From Aselliscus stoliczkanus (taxonomy: Eukaryota > Chordata > Mammalia > Chiroptera > Hipposideridae): a DNA stretch of 64,000 nt. The number at the start of each line of letters is the position of its first letter. The stretch's first letter is position 1. The stretch spans positions 61,759,213-61,823,212 of the forward strand of contig CM066740.1 of NCBI GenBank assembly GCA_033961575.1, given 5' to 3'. The position numbers and the translations under genes were made by a program. The notes beneath the pieces are model-generated. The model ran no database searches, was not told the DNA's origin, and was given only the letters and a program-made list of their open reading frames with translations. Of the stretch, positions 9,797 through 22,796 are shown piece after piece.

Positions 9797-12700
9797 ATCA
9801 CCAGTAGCTTTAACACACATGTTGCAATGAAAGCTGTAGCTAATTCCCTTACTGGTGATGAAGGAAACTAAATGTACACAGAGATTTACTTAAGTCAATG
9901 TATGCAGACAAGTTGACTCAGTGATAGACTAATGTTATATAGCTAGCAGAATTGTGTTTGGGTTAAGTACTTTGTCAAGAAGAATGTTGATTGCAGAGAT
10001 AATAAGCCACTAGGATAAAGTCAAATCCAATTAATCTAACAAGTGAGATTCACTGAGAGAAAAATAAAGCAATGCCTTAGTATTAGGAGGGTTGGTGATC
10101 ACCAAAAAGGGTCTTGGGATCAAGGATCAAACAAGATCAATTTGTTGAATATGGCTGGGCAATGTGGATGGGAGTGGGGTACACACATACCCTGAGCCCA
10201 CAGATAACCTTTTATAACTAGTGTGTCTGTTTTACCAGTATTATCAATAGAAATATAACAGTCAATTTAGTCACAAAAGTGGGCACTTTCTCCTCCCTTT
10301 ATTTTGTTTCCTTTTCATTTCTTTTCTTTTATATGCAGCCAACCAGGTTGTTTGAAGGACTTTTCTCAGGATTGATTGAGTCAGGCAATATTAAAGTGAT
10401 TGAATTAGTTGCTTACAAAGAACAGCCTGAGGGATTTACAAAGTAAAATTGACCAAAAGCAAAGCTTAAAAACCAATCTTTCTTGACATCGGGTAGTATG
10501 GTAAAAACCATCAGAGAGCCTCAAAGTCTCAAGGGAGGGGAACAGGTCTGAAAGGAAATGGGAGGGGCTGCTGGCTCTTGCTGTTTGTTGCTTTCCTCTC
10601 TGGCCTGGGCAGCCAACGGATGGACCCTCCAGCCTGCTTTCTAGACACAAACCCAAGGTCCCAAAGAGCACATTTATTTGGAGGAGATTCAAAGACACTT
10701 GAGAAGAGGATGTCTGGTGTCTAACATAAAACCTTGACAAGGATAGGACTGGATTAAAGCTGGAAAACAATTAGATAAACAAGAAGCAGGCATACATCAG
10801 CTAGGCTATCTGTCCTGACCATTTCCTTTATTTCTGTTTAATTGTGACAACTTTATAAATCAAAAGCTAAGCTTCCAAGAGTTTTAAATCTTGGAGAGTC
10901 ATTCTTGTGTACAGAGTTCTTGAATTCCAAGCAGTGACTTTTGGGAGGTAACTTCAAGGGTTGATATTTTGAAAATGCAAATTTGAGGCTATTTATATGT
11001 TTACTGTTCTTAAACATATCTCTTCTCCATGATTTACATGATATGATTAATTTCTGGTTCTTTCCTATCTCCATGAATAATCCTACTAGTAATGTTCATT
11101 CGTTTCTCTTCAGAATACACCTCAGTATATTCTCTATGGTTATATCCTTGGCAACTCTTCTCTTCCCATCCTAAATACTCTGTCCTGGGGGTTCAGCCTT
11201 ATTTCATGGGTTAAAGTACTATCTATATTCTATAAGAATTCTATGTAAAAAGGAAAAAAGCTTTCAAAGAATATTCCTTGCAATAAAAATCCCATTATGA
11301 AAGTAACTACAAATGAAACATCTTTCTTTATGGTATTCTACAGTACAGAAATTCTACAGTATTTCTTACTTATATTTATATTTTTCCAGAAAGCATTTTA
11401 CTTTTCCTTTCTTTGACTCTGCTATAAATGAGTTCAGAGGGAATGGCGTACCTATAATATCTCTCCATCATGATGGATGATGACCTGCCAGTATTGAAAC
11501 TTATTCTCAGTGGTATACCATAGGAGAACCACATGTCAATGTCAATTTGGTCTTTATTTAGTTCAAAATACATTCTTATTTTTGTATATTCAGAATCTTC
11601 ATTTTTTATTGCTGAAACTAAAGACAACACACTTAAAATACTAAACTTTATAAAACTTTTACAAAATATGTAAAAATGTAAATGTATAAAAATAGAAGCT
11701 TGGGAAAACCAAGGGGGCTCAAACTTTTCCAGTCTGCTCACACAGATGGCTGAGATGGTGGTTTGGTGCCTCACGTCTTGGTGATTCCCAGGATAGGGTC
11801 CTTCTATATCTGGCCACCTTTGCTACCCTGTGTGATCTCTGTCAAAACACTGAATCTGTTTATCCTTCAAGTACCAGGGGCCCTGATTCTGAGCTGAGGG
11901 GGGAAAGGCTGGCACCTGGTTGTGTGCCAGGACCAGGTTGGACATTCTGTCCCCGTCAGGTTCCCAGGGACTTCCAGCCCAAACTTTAGTTCCTCTTTCT
12001 GGGTCTGCCTCTCACCCACTTCACCCTCCAATCAGGATTTAACACACCTTTATCCACAGCCCACCCCCATATTAGTTACTAGTGGGGATTAGAGACTGGC
12101 AGACTGGGCAGAGGGAGACAAGAATGAGGAGGGAAGAAAGATGAGAGGATAAGAGGGAAGAGATTTGTAAGAAGGGTAAAGAGGGAGGGGAGAAAAGAAA
12201 AGGGGAGGAGTTAGAAATAAGCTACTCCTAAAAATTTTCCCCAGACTTCTAGGGAAAATAAGTGTGTCAAATTTTTAGTTTCAGTAATAAAAACTAATGT
12301 GAATTTTGAATTTTAAACAATCAGAACGTATTTTCAAATAAGCCTGTCTCTTGTTTGATAAATTTGAGGATTTTTTTCTCTCTAAATTTTGTGTTACTTG
12401 TTTGATTGGTTGGTGAGTACAGTTTTTTGCTCATTGGTTTATTTTATCTGACTTTTTAAATCTTAAGAGTTGTTTTCTTCCCAGGACTTCAAGAATCCCC
12501 TGACAAGAAGACTTCATCTATGCCCATCCACTGCTCGCCCTGACCTCGGTTAGCACTTAGGCTCCCTTTGTTGTCTGTTTGTTTTGCCTGGTCTATTGTC
12601 AGTTTAAATCACCAGGAGGGCAGGGACTTGTCTATTTTATTTTGTTTTTAATGACATGCATTCACCAGAAAATAACCTTTCCTACAATGTAGAATCCTGC

Positions 12701-13239
12701 AAGTGAAAATTCTTGAGACACATGTCAAGATTGAGAGGAAAAGTACAAAAAGTATATGTTCGTTCTATGACAATTCTACTTCTTTTGAACATGTGGATAT
12801 AATTTGTGGCTCAAAAGATGTGCTCGAATTATCTCTCTTTGGTCCTCCCTTTGAAATCCTCCCTAATTGATAACACATTTGCTCAGCCACTCTGCTAACT
12901 AGTTAAAAACTGGAGAATTTTTTAAGAGTTAACAGAACATCTGGGTAGCTGTGAGAACTGTGGTTTGGGTTCAATTTCTAACTGTAGGTTCTTTTTGTTT
13001 TGTTCGAGGTTATTAGTTCCCATACAATTAAATTTGCAGTTAACTTCTACCAAATATGAATATCAAGGAATTTTACCCATAGCAATCTTACTTATGTCCC
13101 CCCAGAAACGTACCAACCAAAACATGGATTTCTCCTGCTCATCTCTGGCCCATGTCTGACTCCTCACATGTATTAATTCCTTCTGCTTTAACATTTCAGT
13201 CTATTCATAACTTTGCTTACACCTGAGATGTGGGGATTT
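9797..13239. other. Mostly unassigned DNA
   Basis: No gene was recognised. About 12540-12660 has an L2-like 3'-end motif on the plus strand ('aggagggcagggacttgtc'). 12110-12220 is a purine-rich G/A tract. The frame at 11376-11774 (minus, 132 codons) and that at 10405-10770 (minus) show no recognisable family and probably occur by chance. Confidence 0.4.
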
Positions 13240-14200
13240 TGAATTACCATTTCATTCATTCTTTTATGCATTCATTCCATGTGTTCAACAGATACTACTG
13301 AGTTGCATTGGCACCAGTAAAGATAAAAGATGAATAAGTAATGATTTCTACAATCAAGACACTTACTGTTGGGAAACAGTCCACCAAACAGCCCATCACA
13401 GTCCAGTGCCATAAGCACTACTTATTTGCCCTGTGTCCCAGCCCTGTGCAAAGTAGAATTTATGGATAGATTGCCAGTTAGAAAGGGCGTCTAGTGGAAG
13501 GAGGGGAGTCTTGCAGAAGAGGTGATCCCAAGTTTGGTCCTGAACAATGGGGAGCATCTAACCAGGGAAGTTGGGGGCAGAGGAACAGGGAGGGATGACC
13601 ATGGTCAAAGCAGAGGGATCAGCACCCAAAAAGTTGTAGAAACAAGAAAAATCTGCTGGGGGCATTGCAAGCTCTTCATTATGGCGACCCTTAGAAAGGC
13701 AGGGACTGAACTCAGTGTCTCTCATAGCACCGCTTATCAAATATGCGTTCAAGATGGAGTAGACAGAAGTGAGGCTAGAGAGGCAAGGGGAACGAAAGCT
13801 TAAGAAGCCTTTTCATTCATGCTAAGGAGTTGGATTTCATCTTGCCTATTATAGGAGTCCATAATGGTACCAAATGGTACCAAAAGAATGGTAGCATGGA
13901 CGGGGCTGGGAATCGGGATAGAAAAGTGGTGTGATCAAGCTCCTATTTTAAATTTCTTACTTTGATGTTATCATCAAGAATGCTACAGGCAAGAGTGGAG
14001 GCAGGGAGCCCAGGAATGAGGATATTGCCGAAACTAGGTTTTAGTAACTCAAAATGGACCAACAGCATCATCTGTATCGGGAAGGAGGTTGTTAGAACTG
14101 TAAAATCTCAGGATACATCAGACCTATTGAGTCAGAATCTGCATTTTAATAAACTCACCCAGTGATTCAAAGTCATATTAATGTTTGACATGCACTGATC
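13240..14200 (-). repeat. Diverged L2 LINE fragments
   Basis: 'cattcattcttttatgcatt' followed by a 'gatactactgag' stretch resembles the reversed L2 3' end. Further right, 'aaggagttggatttcatctt' matches the reversed internal L2 3' region. Similarity is patchy, as expected for this ancient non-LTR family. The open frame at 13522-13803 falls inside and is not a gene. Confidence 0.45.
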
Positions 14201-14556
14201 TAGTGGTAGCAGGGCTCAGACGAATGGGGAAACTTGAGCAGTATTTCACTGGAATAATCCACTAGACTTTGCGAGTTAATGGATGAGAGAGGATAGCCAG
14301 GCAGGTGTGTGTCTCTAAATGAAGAAAAAAGGTTACAGATACAGCTGATACTGATCTCTTGGGCCTGTACTTTTAAAAATTGATTTATAATCTAATCATA
14401 GAAGTAATAAAGTCATTATACAGGTAATCTGTGCTATGAAAACTACACCCAGGGGAATGCTTGGAATTATAACCTAGGAAATATCATGGAGTCAAAAGGC
14501 TATATAAGGTAGTACTGTTTAGATGATATCTTACCTCAAAACTTCTTTCTTTATGG

Positions 14557-15160
14557 TGTCAATGAAAGAGACACCATAAGAGAAAGCTTATAAGAGTTTA
14601 TTTGAATCAAACTGATGACAATGGATTGAGAAAATGCTCTAGAAAATGGCCATTTTGTAACTTATTTTATACATTAGAATCAATGGAGGAGGGTTACATG
14701 AAATCCATTGGTTGTAGATTAAGGGGTGGGAGAAACCAAAATGCGGAAATCTCTGGGATTGGGTAAAAAGTAAAATGGAAAGACACACACTGCGTTTACA
14801 TTGGTGGGTACATGATAGTTAATAGCATTTTGCAGCACATAGAGATAGTATTTGGGGAACAAGATAACAATGAGGGATTTTGTAGTTCCCTGCTCTGGTG
14901 TGGTGGGTTTTGCCCCCTGGGAGGGAAGGTCTGGAGAAAGAGATTACCCTGATATTGCAAGGGTATGTTATTTTAGATGCAAAAAGGACGACAGACAGGC
15001 TTAAGGTAAAGATAGACCTTTGTCAAGGAAGCTACAGGCCAAGGATGTGACTTCCCACCATGGCCCACGTTAGTTAGGAATTTTTATGTTCATGCCATCC
15101 TCTATGGTTATTTTTAGCTCCCTGAGCTTGTCAGGTTTAACATGTGGCCCTTTTCCAGCC
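14557..15160 (-). mobile_element. Probable old ERV LTR, family not assigned
   Basis: On the minus strand the block has LTR-like features: a pyrimidine-rich 5' half, TGTATAAAATAAG-type TATA sequence, AAATAAACTC polyadenylation-type signal (about 14597-14606), and an end ...TTTCATTGACA at 14557. The right boundary is a guess and I see no target duplication. Confidence 0.35.
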
Positions 15161-15628
15161 ACAAGGGCAACAGATCAGAGACTGAAATTACACTTTCCTT
15201 ACTTTGGCTTAGTGTAAATCTAACGGATCAGAGAGGGAGAATGAAAAGGAGGTTATGGCAGGGAGAGAGAGACCCAAAGTCTTTCCCAAGTTTACAGCTC
15301 CAGCCACCATTTGGTGGAGCATTTTGGAGAAAATAGAACCTCTTTATGCATAAAGTTCAGAAAAATTCTAAACCTAAGTATATTCTCCTTGAAAATGTAA
15401 GGGAATTGATATCTAATGATTTGAATGCCCACTCTGTGCCAGTCACTGCCTATTTACTGTAAGTATTTAGTCTCATTCATTTCTCCTAACAATCCTGTAA
15501 GGTAAGCATTCCCCTTCCCCTCTTACCATTAAGGAGATTGAGGATCATAGATGTGTACTTCAACCCAAGCTGTCCAGGCATTTCCTACCATGTCATACTG
15601 CCTTTTAAAATAGAAATTCTTCCCATTT

Positions 15629-15692
15629 GATGATGGTGATGATGATGATAATAATAATAATAATAATAATAATTGATCATAATAATAATAAA
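15629..15692 (+). repeat. (ATG)n/(ATA)n microsatellite
   Basis: GATGATGGTGATGATGATG runs into about ten ATA/ATT-type units, then a short break and four more. It is a compound trinucleotide tract. Confidence 0.9.
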
Positions 15693-15699
15693 CCTTACA

Positions 15700-16324
15700 A
15701 GGAACTAACACTCTAGTGCAGATGAAGTGTTACCATGCACACAGATATACACTCAGCCCAAGAAGAGGAGAGCGACCAGACAAGGTCAGAAACATTCCCA
15801 TTAGCCACAGAGCTAAGAATTCACCAGTTTCCTAGAGAGAAAAGATTAGGAAAGTTAATACCAGACCTATAATGCATATTATTTGTATTCATATACATAT
15901 TATTGTATTTTATGAGTTACATGTCCAAATGTTGCTGTCATTCAATCTTGTGCATTTAGTCATTGTCAACATTTCTTTTGTTGACTTTTTTTGATGTAAT
16001 ACATGGCCTTTACTTTAATTAAACCAGGTGAGCACAGCTGATGATTACAGCCATGGATTTAGAACCAGACAAAAGCAGAATAATGCCTTAATAAGGCTAA
16101 TGTTTGTCTATGCAGGAAGTTTTAAGTTCACTCAAATTTGGGGCACATTTTGGGGCAAGGCATTGTGGAAGAGACAAAAAAACAACAAACTCGGCCACCA
16201 AAGACCTAGTGATCTAGAATGGGAGATATGACGTGCTTAGTAACAAAAAATAGTAAAAGAACATGTTAAATACCATATGGGAGACAGATAAAATCAGCTA
16301 GAAAAGTGAGAATTCCCATTATGG
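15700..16324. other. No recognised feature
   Basis: Unassigned DNA. The 67-codon frame at 16028-16231 has no recognisable homology. Confidence 0.4.
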
Positions 16325-16580
16325 CTCTGTTACAACTTATCCCAAGACTTAGCATTGTTAAATATCCATTTAATATTTCTTGGGTCAGGAATTAGGACAG
16401 GGCACAATGAGGCCAGTTTGCCTCTGCTTCATGATGTCTGGGGCCTCAGCTGGATGACTTGAGGCTTGGGAGCTGGGATCCTCTGCAGGCTCATTTGTTT
16501 GCATGCTGGCAGTTGGCCTGCATGTTGTGAAAGCAGGTAGAAGCTGTGAGGCCTTTTCTAATCCAGCCTTACCAAACAGT
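16325..16580 (-). mobile_element. MLT1-type LTR fragment
   Basis: The plus strand resembles the reverse complement of an MLT1-class LTR middle region: 'tgggtcaggaattaggacag', 'cctcagctggatgacttgag', 'gcatgctggcagttggcctg', 'gctgtgaggccttttctaat'. Diverged; subfamily not assigned. Confidence 0.5.
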
Positions 16581-16679
16581 CAGTCCTGTGACGTACTGTT
16601 TGTTAGAATTAATTTGATAAAGCTAAACCATATTTAAAGGGAAGGGAATTAGACTCCATATTTTGTGTCAAGGAATTCG

Positions 16680-16960
16680 TAGGCATGTTGTAAAGCCACT
16701 ACCCTGGGGGATCAGGGAAAGCTTCATGGAAGTCCTTCCATTTAAGCTGGGTATTGAATCAGGAGACGTAAGGTAAGTGCTAGTAAACACAGGACTGGTA
16801 TCATCAGCAGGTAAACAGTGCACAGCAGGCCAGGTTAGCATAGGGCACTGGGAATACAGGAAAGGAGGCTGGAAGCACAAATGAGGATCAAGGTGAGGCA
16901 GGACTTGAAAGGACGGTGGATTTCAGTGAGCTGGGAATGGAAAGTGATTACAGTTGTGGT
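16680..16960 (-). repeat. Diverged L2 fragment
   Basis: 'cagggaaagcttcatggaag' followed by 'aagctgggtattgaatcagg' fits the reversed L2 3' region, equivalent to the common 'gaaggcttcctggaggaggt ... gagctgggtcttgaa' motif in genomes. The purported frame at 16668-16880 is inside it. Confidence 0.4.
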
Positions 16961-17849
16961 TTTCAATCTTGGCTGCCACTGGAATCATCTGTTGAGCCTT
17001 GAAACTAGGAATGCCTGGGTCCTGCCCCCAAATATTCTAATTTAGTACTTCTGGAAGGTAGCCTAAGCATCCCCTGAAAGTTTCCCAGGTGATTCTGATG
17101 TCAGCCAAGGCTGAGAACCTGTGCACTAGAGGAGTCTGAGGGTATAAGTGATGTCAGGGATCAGTGGTGCTCTCCCTGCAAAGCTGGGAAATAGTTCACA
17201 GCAGGTCGGTTTCCCTCTGTTTGTGTTTTGCAAAGCCAGTCCCCTAAAGACCTTAGCCTGTTTGAATGGAGCTCAGTAATCCTGAGCTCATTAAAATGTA
17301 AGCTTCTCCTTTTTACCATTTGATATTATATTTGTAATGACATTTTAAAGAAGAAAACCTGCTGTGTTGCTTCTCTTCAGAAGTTTGGATTTCTGAGCAG
17401 CTGCCACTCAGGCACCAGAATCCTGGGAAATGTGTCTTAGCTCTGAAAATGAAGTTTTTAGTCTATAAGCTTTCTACCACCCATGCCAGGGAAATGGCAA
17501 GGGTTGCCAGGTTTTAGAGTTTGTAACCCCTTCAGACATTATTTAAAAAGCCACCAGAATCCTCACCTACCTTCCCTTCTAGTCCTGCCTTCTAAAAATA
17601 AAAGGTAGGTGTTTATACTTAAGTACCCATGGCAGCGATACCTACTGTCATAAAATGAGTATATTTCTAACAATGTCAACTGGAAATTCAATAAATGGAA
17701 ACTTTAGATATTGAATTATAGAACCATCAGTGTCTCATTAGATCGTCCCAATATTCTGTACTTTGGTGGTATAAAGAAATTATTTCATACTCTATATATG
17801 AATATCAGTTTGTGCTTAATACATACTTTCAACTGTTAGCATATTTATT
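16961..17849. other. No confident feature
   Basis: About 16950-17140 ('gtggttttcaatcttggctg', then 'ctgggtcctgcccccaaata') resembles an ancient DNA-transposon-type mammalian repeat (MER5-like), but I cannot assign it firmly. The rest is unassigned. Confidence 0.3.
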
Positions 17850-17995
17850 ATTCAACAATTTCACAAAGGAGGCCTTATTATCCCCCTCACAGGTGAAGAA
17901 AATAAAATTTAGAGGGATTGTGACTTGTGCAAGCTCATAGAGCTAGTGAATGACAGAATGAAATGTGAGTACAGCTATTCTGATTCCAAGTTTAG
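17850..17995 (-). repeat. MIR SINE fragment
   Basis: 'ttatccccctcacaggtgaa', 'gacttgtgcaagctcatag' and 'agctagtgaatgacagaatg' follow the order of the reversed MIR core. Confidence 0.6.
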
Positions 17996-18253
17996 TATTC
18001 TTCATGCTACACATATTTTATGTTTTGAGAGAGTTGTAGCATAATTTCTTTTTGTTGTATCAATGTCAGAAATTTTGGACACTCAAATATTCCAGTTTCT
18101 TTCAATATATTTTTAAAATTATAATCAACCCTTTAAAAATTTTTTCATATACATTTTCAACACATGTACCTTGTAATGAAATATGAAAATTTACTGTGTG
18201 CTTTGCAAATCCTTTTAATCTGACATATCTCTTAAATTTCAAACGATGCCTCA

Positions 18254-18591
18254 TATTTTTTTATTTTTTTAAGATTTTTTTTGGGAATTGGGGGAGGGGA
18301 ACAGAAAAGTTGCTGACCTATTGTTCTTCAGTCCAGTAGTGGAGGACGTCACTTCACTGGCCCATGTTGGTATTATCATTGTGCTCTTCCCCGGTGAGGC
18401 AGATTGGTCCCCAGCCATTGGACTGCGACTCACGGCAGCCGAGTTTGAGGTCCAGCTGTTGTTCACCATCTTAGCTGTATAGGGTGCAGCATCACTGACC
18501 CTCTATGTGGGATCCGAACCATGTCCCAGCTGCTCAGAGCTGGTGTCCCAAGCCAACTCCTAACCAACATGCCGCTCGGTTGGCCCAAAAA
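18254..18591 (-). mobile_element. Long composite SINE, diverged copy
   Basis: On the minus strand: the GGCCaaCCGAGCGGCAT-type head with tRNA-like boxes, an AGGGTCAGTGATGCTGCACC segment, a G/C-rich middle, and a tail whose plus-strand form is 'aagattttttttgggaattg'. The direct repeat ATGCCTCAT at 18245-18253 and 18592-18600 is the target duplication. It is shorter and more diverged than the copies at 25.6 and 39.5 kb because it lacks part of the repeated middle. Confidence 0.75.
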
Positions 18592-18746
18592 ATGCCTCAT
18601 TTACTACATACTAAATTCTCTGGGTAAGAGGAAGTCCATTCATTTTGTTGGTATTATTCCTATCTCTTTATATCCTCTAATTTCCAGACTGAACTTTTCA
18701 AATCTGCAAACTATACCTTTGCTTATAATACCCCATTATTCTAATG

Positions 18747-19674
18747 TGTTGGGAGCCATCAGCACCCCAATATATGACAAGGTTTCATGGTCAGTTATAG
18801 TCTCCATGCCTGTGAACTCATGTGCCTTTTCTCTACATCAGATCCTATAGGAGACAGTACTTTCACTGTATTTATGGCAAGCTCTTGTGGTACCCCAATG
18901 AGATAACTACGCAGTCAATGACAGGTAAGATCTCCTAGAAAAGAGGGGAGACAACCTAAGCCAGTTCTGTGGGGACCCCAGGACTAAGAAATAGGGGACT
19001 CAAGCCCCTTGGAAACAGGCCCAGACCCCTGGCCACATAAGCCAAAAAGCCTGGCTCTGAGTAACTGATAATAACATCAATCTGTTAAACTGGTTTGCCT
19101 AAGATAATCACAGTGAAAAGTCTCCTTGGAGACTAAAAGTCTCCAGGCCATGAGAGTTCTGATAAGGGACTACTTGCTGACCATGAGCTATGTTAATCTA
19201 TAGCCTTAATTGGATTCTTTGCCTTGTACATTGTTGTAGCAACAGACACTGAAGCTTTAGCTCAAATATATGCCCTGTGAGTCTTACTGCTAGAATCTGG
19301 GACTAGATAGTCAAGGTAATCATGGTAACCATTCTTCAGGTGATATGTAGAAACTGAGTCTGGGTCATAAAGAGATTATCATAGATGAGACTATCCTTAA
19401 ACTTAGAAAAGGTCACAGTGTGCCCTGGGGAGAACAATTATAAGGACTAAAAGTCTTAAGAGAAAAATACATCAAAACTATGTGGAACTTAAACTTGTGA
19501 TTGGATAATGGTCAAAAGTCGCTATAAAAAGGACATGTTATTGCAATAAAGTGTGACACTTTTTTCTCTTTAACTCCCCCGGTGTCTCCACTGTCTCCCT
19601 TCTTTATTTTCCTCCCCCGCTGACGCTGTCTCCATCTGAGGGAAACCCTGGTCAGCGGAGGCTGATCCCCTGCA
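18747..19674 (+). mobile_element. Solo LTR, class II (ERV2) endogenous retrovirus
   Basis: A 928-bp block runs from TGTTGGGAGCC to GATCCCCTGCA, with the expected TG...CA ends. It is flanked by a perfect 6-bp duplication CTAATG (18741-18746 and 19675-19680), the length typical of ERV2 integration. The U3/R/U5 order is visible: TATAAAA at 19523-19529, AATAAA at 19544-19549, then a T/C-rich U5 ending in the CA. No internal retroviral genes adjoin. The intact duplication shows that the internal region was lost by recombination between the two LTRs of one provirus. Confidence 0.85.
19523..19549 (+). promoter_or_regulatory. LTR TATA box and polyadenylation signal
   Basis: GCTATAAAAAGG (TATA) is followed about 15 bp later by TTGCAATAAAGTG (AATAAA). 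The close spacing suggests a short R region. These are inferred from motif and position; activity is unknown. Confidence 0.55.
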
Positions 19675-19680
19675 CTAATG

Positions 19681-20491
19681 TATCATATTAGGTCTCCTTT
19701 ATTTTAGAAAGCATTTTATGAGAACCTGTTATACGGCAAGACCTTTGGGGATACGATAACCAGTAAGATTGTAAGACATTTTCAAATTCATGTTCTCTTT
19801 CTGGAGGTGCAAGGACAGGAAGCAGTTCAAGTGAGGCTATAGCATGTTATGCGTAAAGGGTTAATAAGGTCTTATGTCCCATATTTATCCTCACTGTACC
19901 CATTTCTCAACCTTCTTGCTTGTTAAGTTGTATGACTTCAATAAATAGCTTCAATGCACTTTAGGTAGTTTCTTATAAGAAATTAATAGGTCAAATCTAC
20001 TTTCTTGTGAATCAGAATTTATAAATCTTACAGTTTTGATTTTTATTTGCTCCTTAATGAATGTTTTTAGATTTTCTCATATTAGAACTATTTTGTCATA
20101 GCCAAACTGACATAGCTTTGTTAAAACTTGTTGGGATTTATCTCCATCTGCAGTTATCTGCAACATGGCTTTTGTCTTTACACTTATAAATGGCACTGTG
20201 TTCTCACTTTCTCATCATTACCATTTGTAAAATATTCAATAAGACAAATTTTGGCACCAATATTATTTCTGTGTCAGTTTTGCTGAGTGCACATTGAAAT
20301 ATTCTTTAGAGGGATAAATATTCATAAAAAAAAATTTTTAAGGTTATAATTAAATTAGAGAGTAGAATCAAGGTTGCAGAAGTCACCTACCAACTAAAAA
20401 TAACCATTACAATAAGCATTAATTCACTGATTATCAAGATAAATATCCATTAGTATCCCATCTATCATACTCTATTTGATCTACCATTGCA
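19681..20491. other. No recognised feature
   Basis: A/T-rich unassigned DNA between the ERV2 LTR and a short SINE. Confidence 0.4.
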
Positions 20492-20597
20492 TTTTTTTTT
20501 TTTTGAGGGCAGTGTCACTGGCCCTCATATGTGGGACTGAACTGGGGCCGCTGGCTTCCCAAGCCAGTGCTTAACCACCGTGCCACTCGGCCGGCCC
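20492..20597 (-). mobile_element. Short tRNA-derived SINE with target duplication
   Basis: Poly-T, TGAGGGCAGTGTCACTGGCC, tRNA-like B and A boxes (reversed), and the GGCCGGCCC start at the right. Target duplication CTACCATTGCATTTT lies at about 20481-20495 and 20597-20611. The clean duplication and near-consensus body indicate a fairly recent insertion. Confidence 0.88.
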
Positions 20598-20611
20598 TAC
20601 CATTGCATTTT

Positions 20612-21714
20612 GCATGCTGGAAACTTCCTACTGGTCAGAGCTCCTCATAGCTATAATTGTATCATCAGTTGGCAAGAAAAACAGAAGCCTTAAGTAAAGT
20701 GCCAAGGAAGTAAAGTAGAATCTGCCCTATTCCTTGAAATCCTTTTCTGGTACTCAAACGTATAATTGATTTCACAAATTGAATTGGAGATCCTAGGAGC
20801 TGCCATTGTACTTCCCACTCTACTTTAATCATAATCCCTAGTCACATCAAAGGACAGCAGAGTCACAGGGAGTTCCCACTTCTTCTCTAAGATTCCAATC
20901 TTGGTGCTCTTTTTTCTGGCTCCAACGTTATGGCTGGTTCACTCATCCAGGCTCCCAACTCTCTGAACTTCTATCACAGCAGGCCACCCAGTCACTTAAC
21001 CATATTACACTGACCCTGCCGTTGACTCCCTTCTACTTTCCGTGGCCAGTCTCCATCCACAAGGCTCTCCTTACCCATCTGGTGTAGAGATGGTCAAAAG
21101 ACCAGCTTCTGACTTCCAGTCCCAAGTTTTAGTCCTGACTTTGCTAATAATTACTATGAGATCTTACTTTGTCATGATTGTAACACTGTCTTTTCATTGT
21201 AAAGTAAGAGGGTTGTACAAAATAGTTTCTATACCTCCTTTTAGCTCTAAAGGATCTGCTTTTCTGATTAGGTACAGGGGAGTAGCATCAATAAAAGAAA
21301 TATATATTCTACCAATTTTCATCTCAGCTTTTCAATTTTCTCAGCCCTTTTCAAGAGCCATTTTAATGTAGTCCTACTGACTGAATGAAGGCCCTCTTCC
21401 AGCTTTCCCCAACAGTCACCTGATTGGGTGTACTGATGAATGACAAAGTAGTTGCAACGGAGAAGGTCAGTTAAACTGTAGCATACATGGGTCTTGCCCC
21501 ATTACATTGGCTAATTACATTGACATGAGGGAGAGTGTACTGTATGATGAAATCTGGAACTTTTTGGTAAATATAAATTCAGATTAACTTAAAAATGTCA
21601 TAGTCCATGAAATTGGGGAATCACCCCTGATGAAGTGTTATGACCCCTTGATCCAGCTAAACTAATTGTGCCGTAAACATTTCTAGTTCTTACATCACTG
21701 AAATGCCTTCTCCT
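20612..21714. other. No recognised feature
   Basis: Unassigned DNA. The 109-codon plus frame at 21042-21371 has no recognisable family. Confidence 0.4.
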
Positions 21715-22060
21715 CTCTCTTTTCTACTTGTTTAACATTTTCTTTCATCTTCAAGACCTCGCTTGAGTTCTAGGTTTGTTTTGTTTTGTAGGAAAATTTT
21801 TCCAACTCCCCAAACCCAGAATAACCTCTTGCTCCTGTGAACTGCTACAGCACAATTATCTGCTCCACTTAGTTTGTACTGACCTTATGTTACCACTTGT
21901 TTTTATTTCTCTCTTGATGAATACATCCTGTCTTTCCAACTAGATCTTAAGCTTAGTGTAAAAGACCATGTCATGGCCATCTCTCTGTCCTCAGAACCTG
22001 GCTCAATGCCCAGCACACAATCATTACCAAACAAAAGCTTATTAGTGGTAAATGCACACA
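21715..22060 (+). repeat. L2 LINE 3' region, diverged
   Basis: The order 'tcttcaagacctcgcttgag', 'ttttatttctctcttgatg', 'ctagatcttaagcttagtg', 'ctggctcaatgcccagcaca' matches the L2 3' end (…ctcaaatgtcac…/…gtaagct…/…cctggcaca…). Confidence 0.5.
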
Positions 22061-22274
22061 ATTCCATGAGAATCACTTAAGTATTATTGACTGTATGTTA
22101 CTTGAGTAATATACTGTCTGACTCACTTGGCGAGAACACCACACCTTCATCCATAAGGGAATGAGTCTTGTGGCCCCAAACACCAGCTAATCAATGGTCT
22201 GAAGCCGAATCGATTGAACATTTGTTGTGGACATGAAAAGTGTTTAGTAAATGTCAGAATGGTTGTCTTAATCC

Positions 22275-22600
22275 TTCCAGTCTGCATAACAAAATACCAC
22301 AGACTGGGTCGCTTATAAACAACAGAAATTTACTTTCACAGTTCTGGAGGCTGGAAGTCCAAGATCAGACATAGTCTGGTGAGGGCTCCCTTCCAAGTTT
22401 CAGACTGTCTATTTTCATGAGGAAAGGGTCTAGGGAATTTCTGCGGGGTCTCTTCTATAAGGCTCTCATCCCATTCATGAGGGCTCCACACTGATAATCT
22501 AATCACTGCCAAAGGCACAACTTCCTAATACCATCCATTTTAGGAGTTAGAATTTTAACATATGAATTTGGGGATGACCCAAATATTCAAACCATAGTAA
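22275..22600 (-). mobile_element. MLT1-type MaLR LTR
   Basis: The reversed MLT1 LTR is clear: 'cataacaaaataccacagac', 'cttataaacaacagaaattt', 'ttctggaggctggaagtcc', 'catcccattcatgagggctc', and at the far end 'aacatatgaatttggggatg'. It is better preserved than the copy at 4.7 kb. Confidence 0.75.
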
Positions 22601-22796
22601 TAGTCAATGCTAATAAGTTAGTAGATATCACTAAACTTTTGTGTGGTTTTTAATCCTAGAGGCATTAAATGTCATCAAAAACCCTAAATGTGTCATTATA
22701 TTAGTAAGAGGGAAATATAGACTAATAATATGTTATACTTATTTACATATATTTACTTATTTAATATTTACAACAACCCTTTAAAATAGCTAATGA

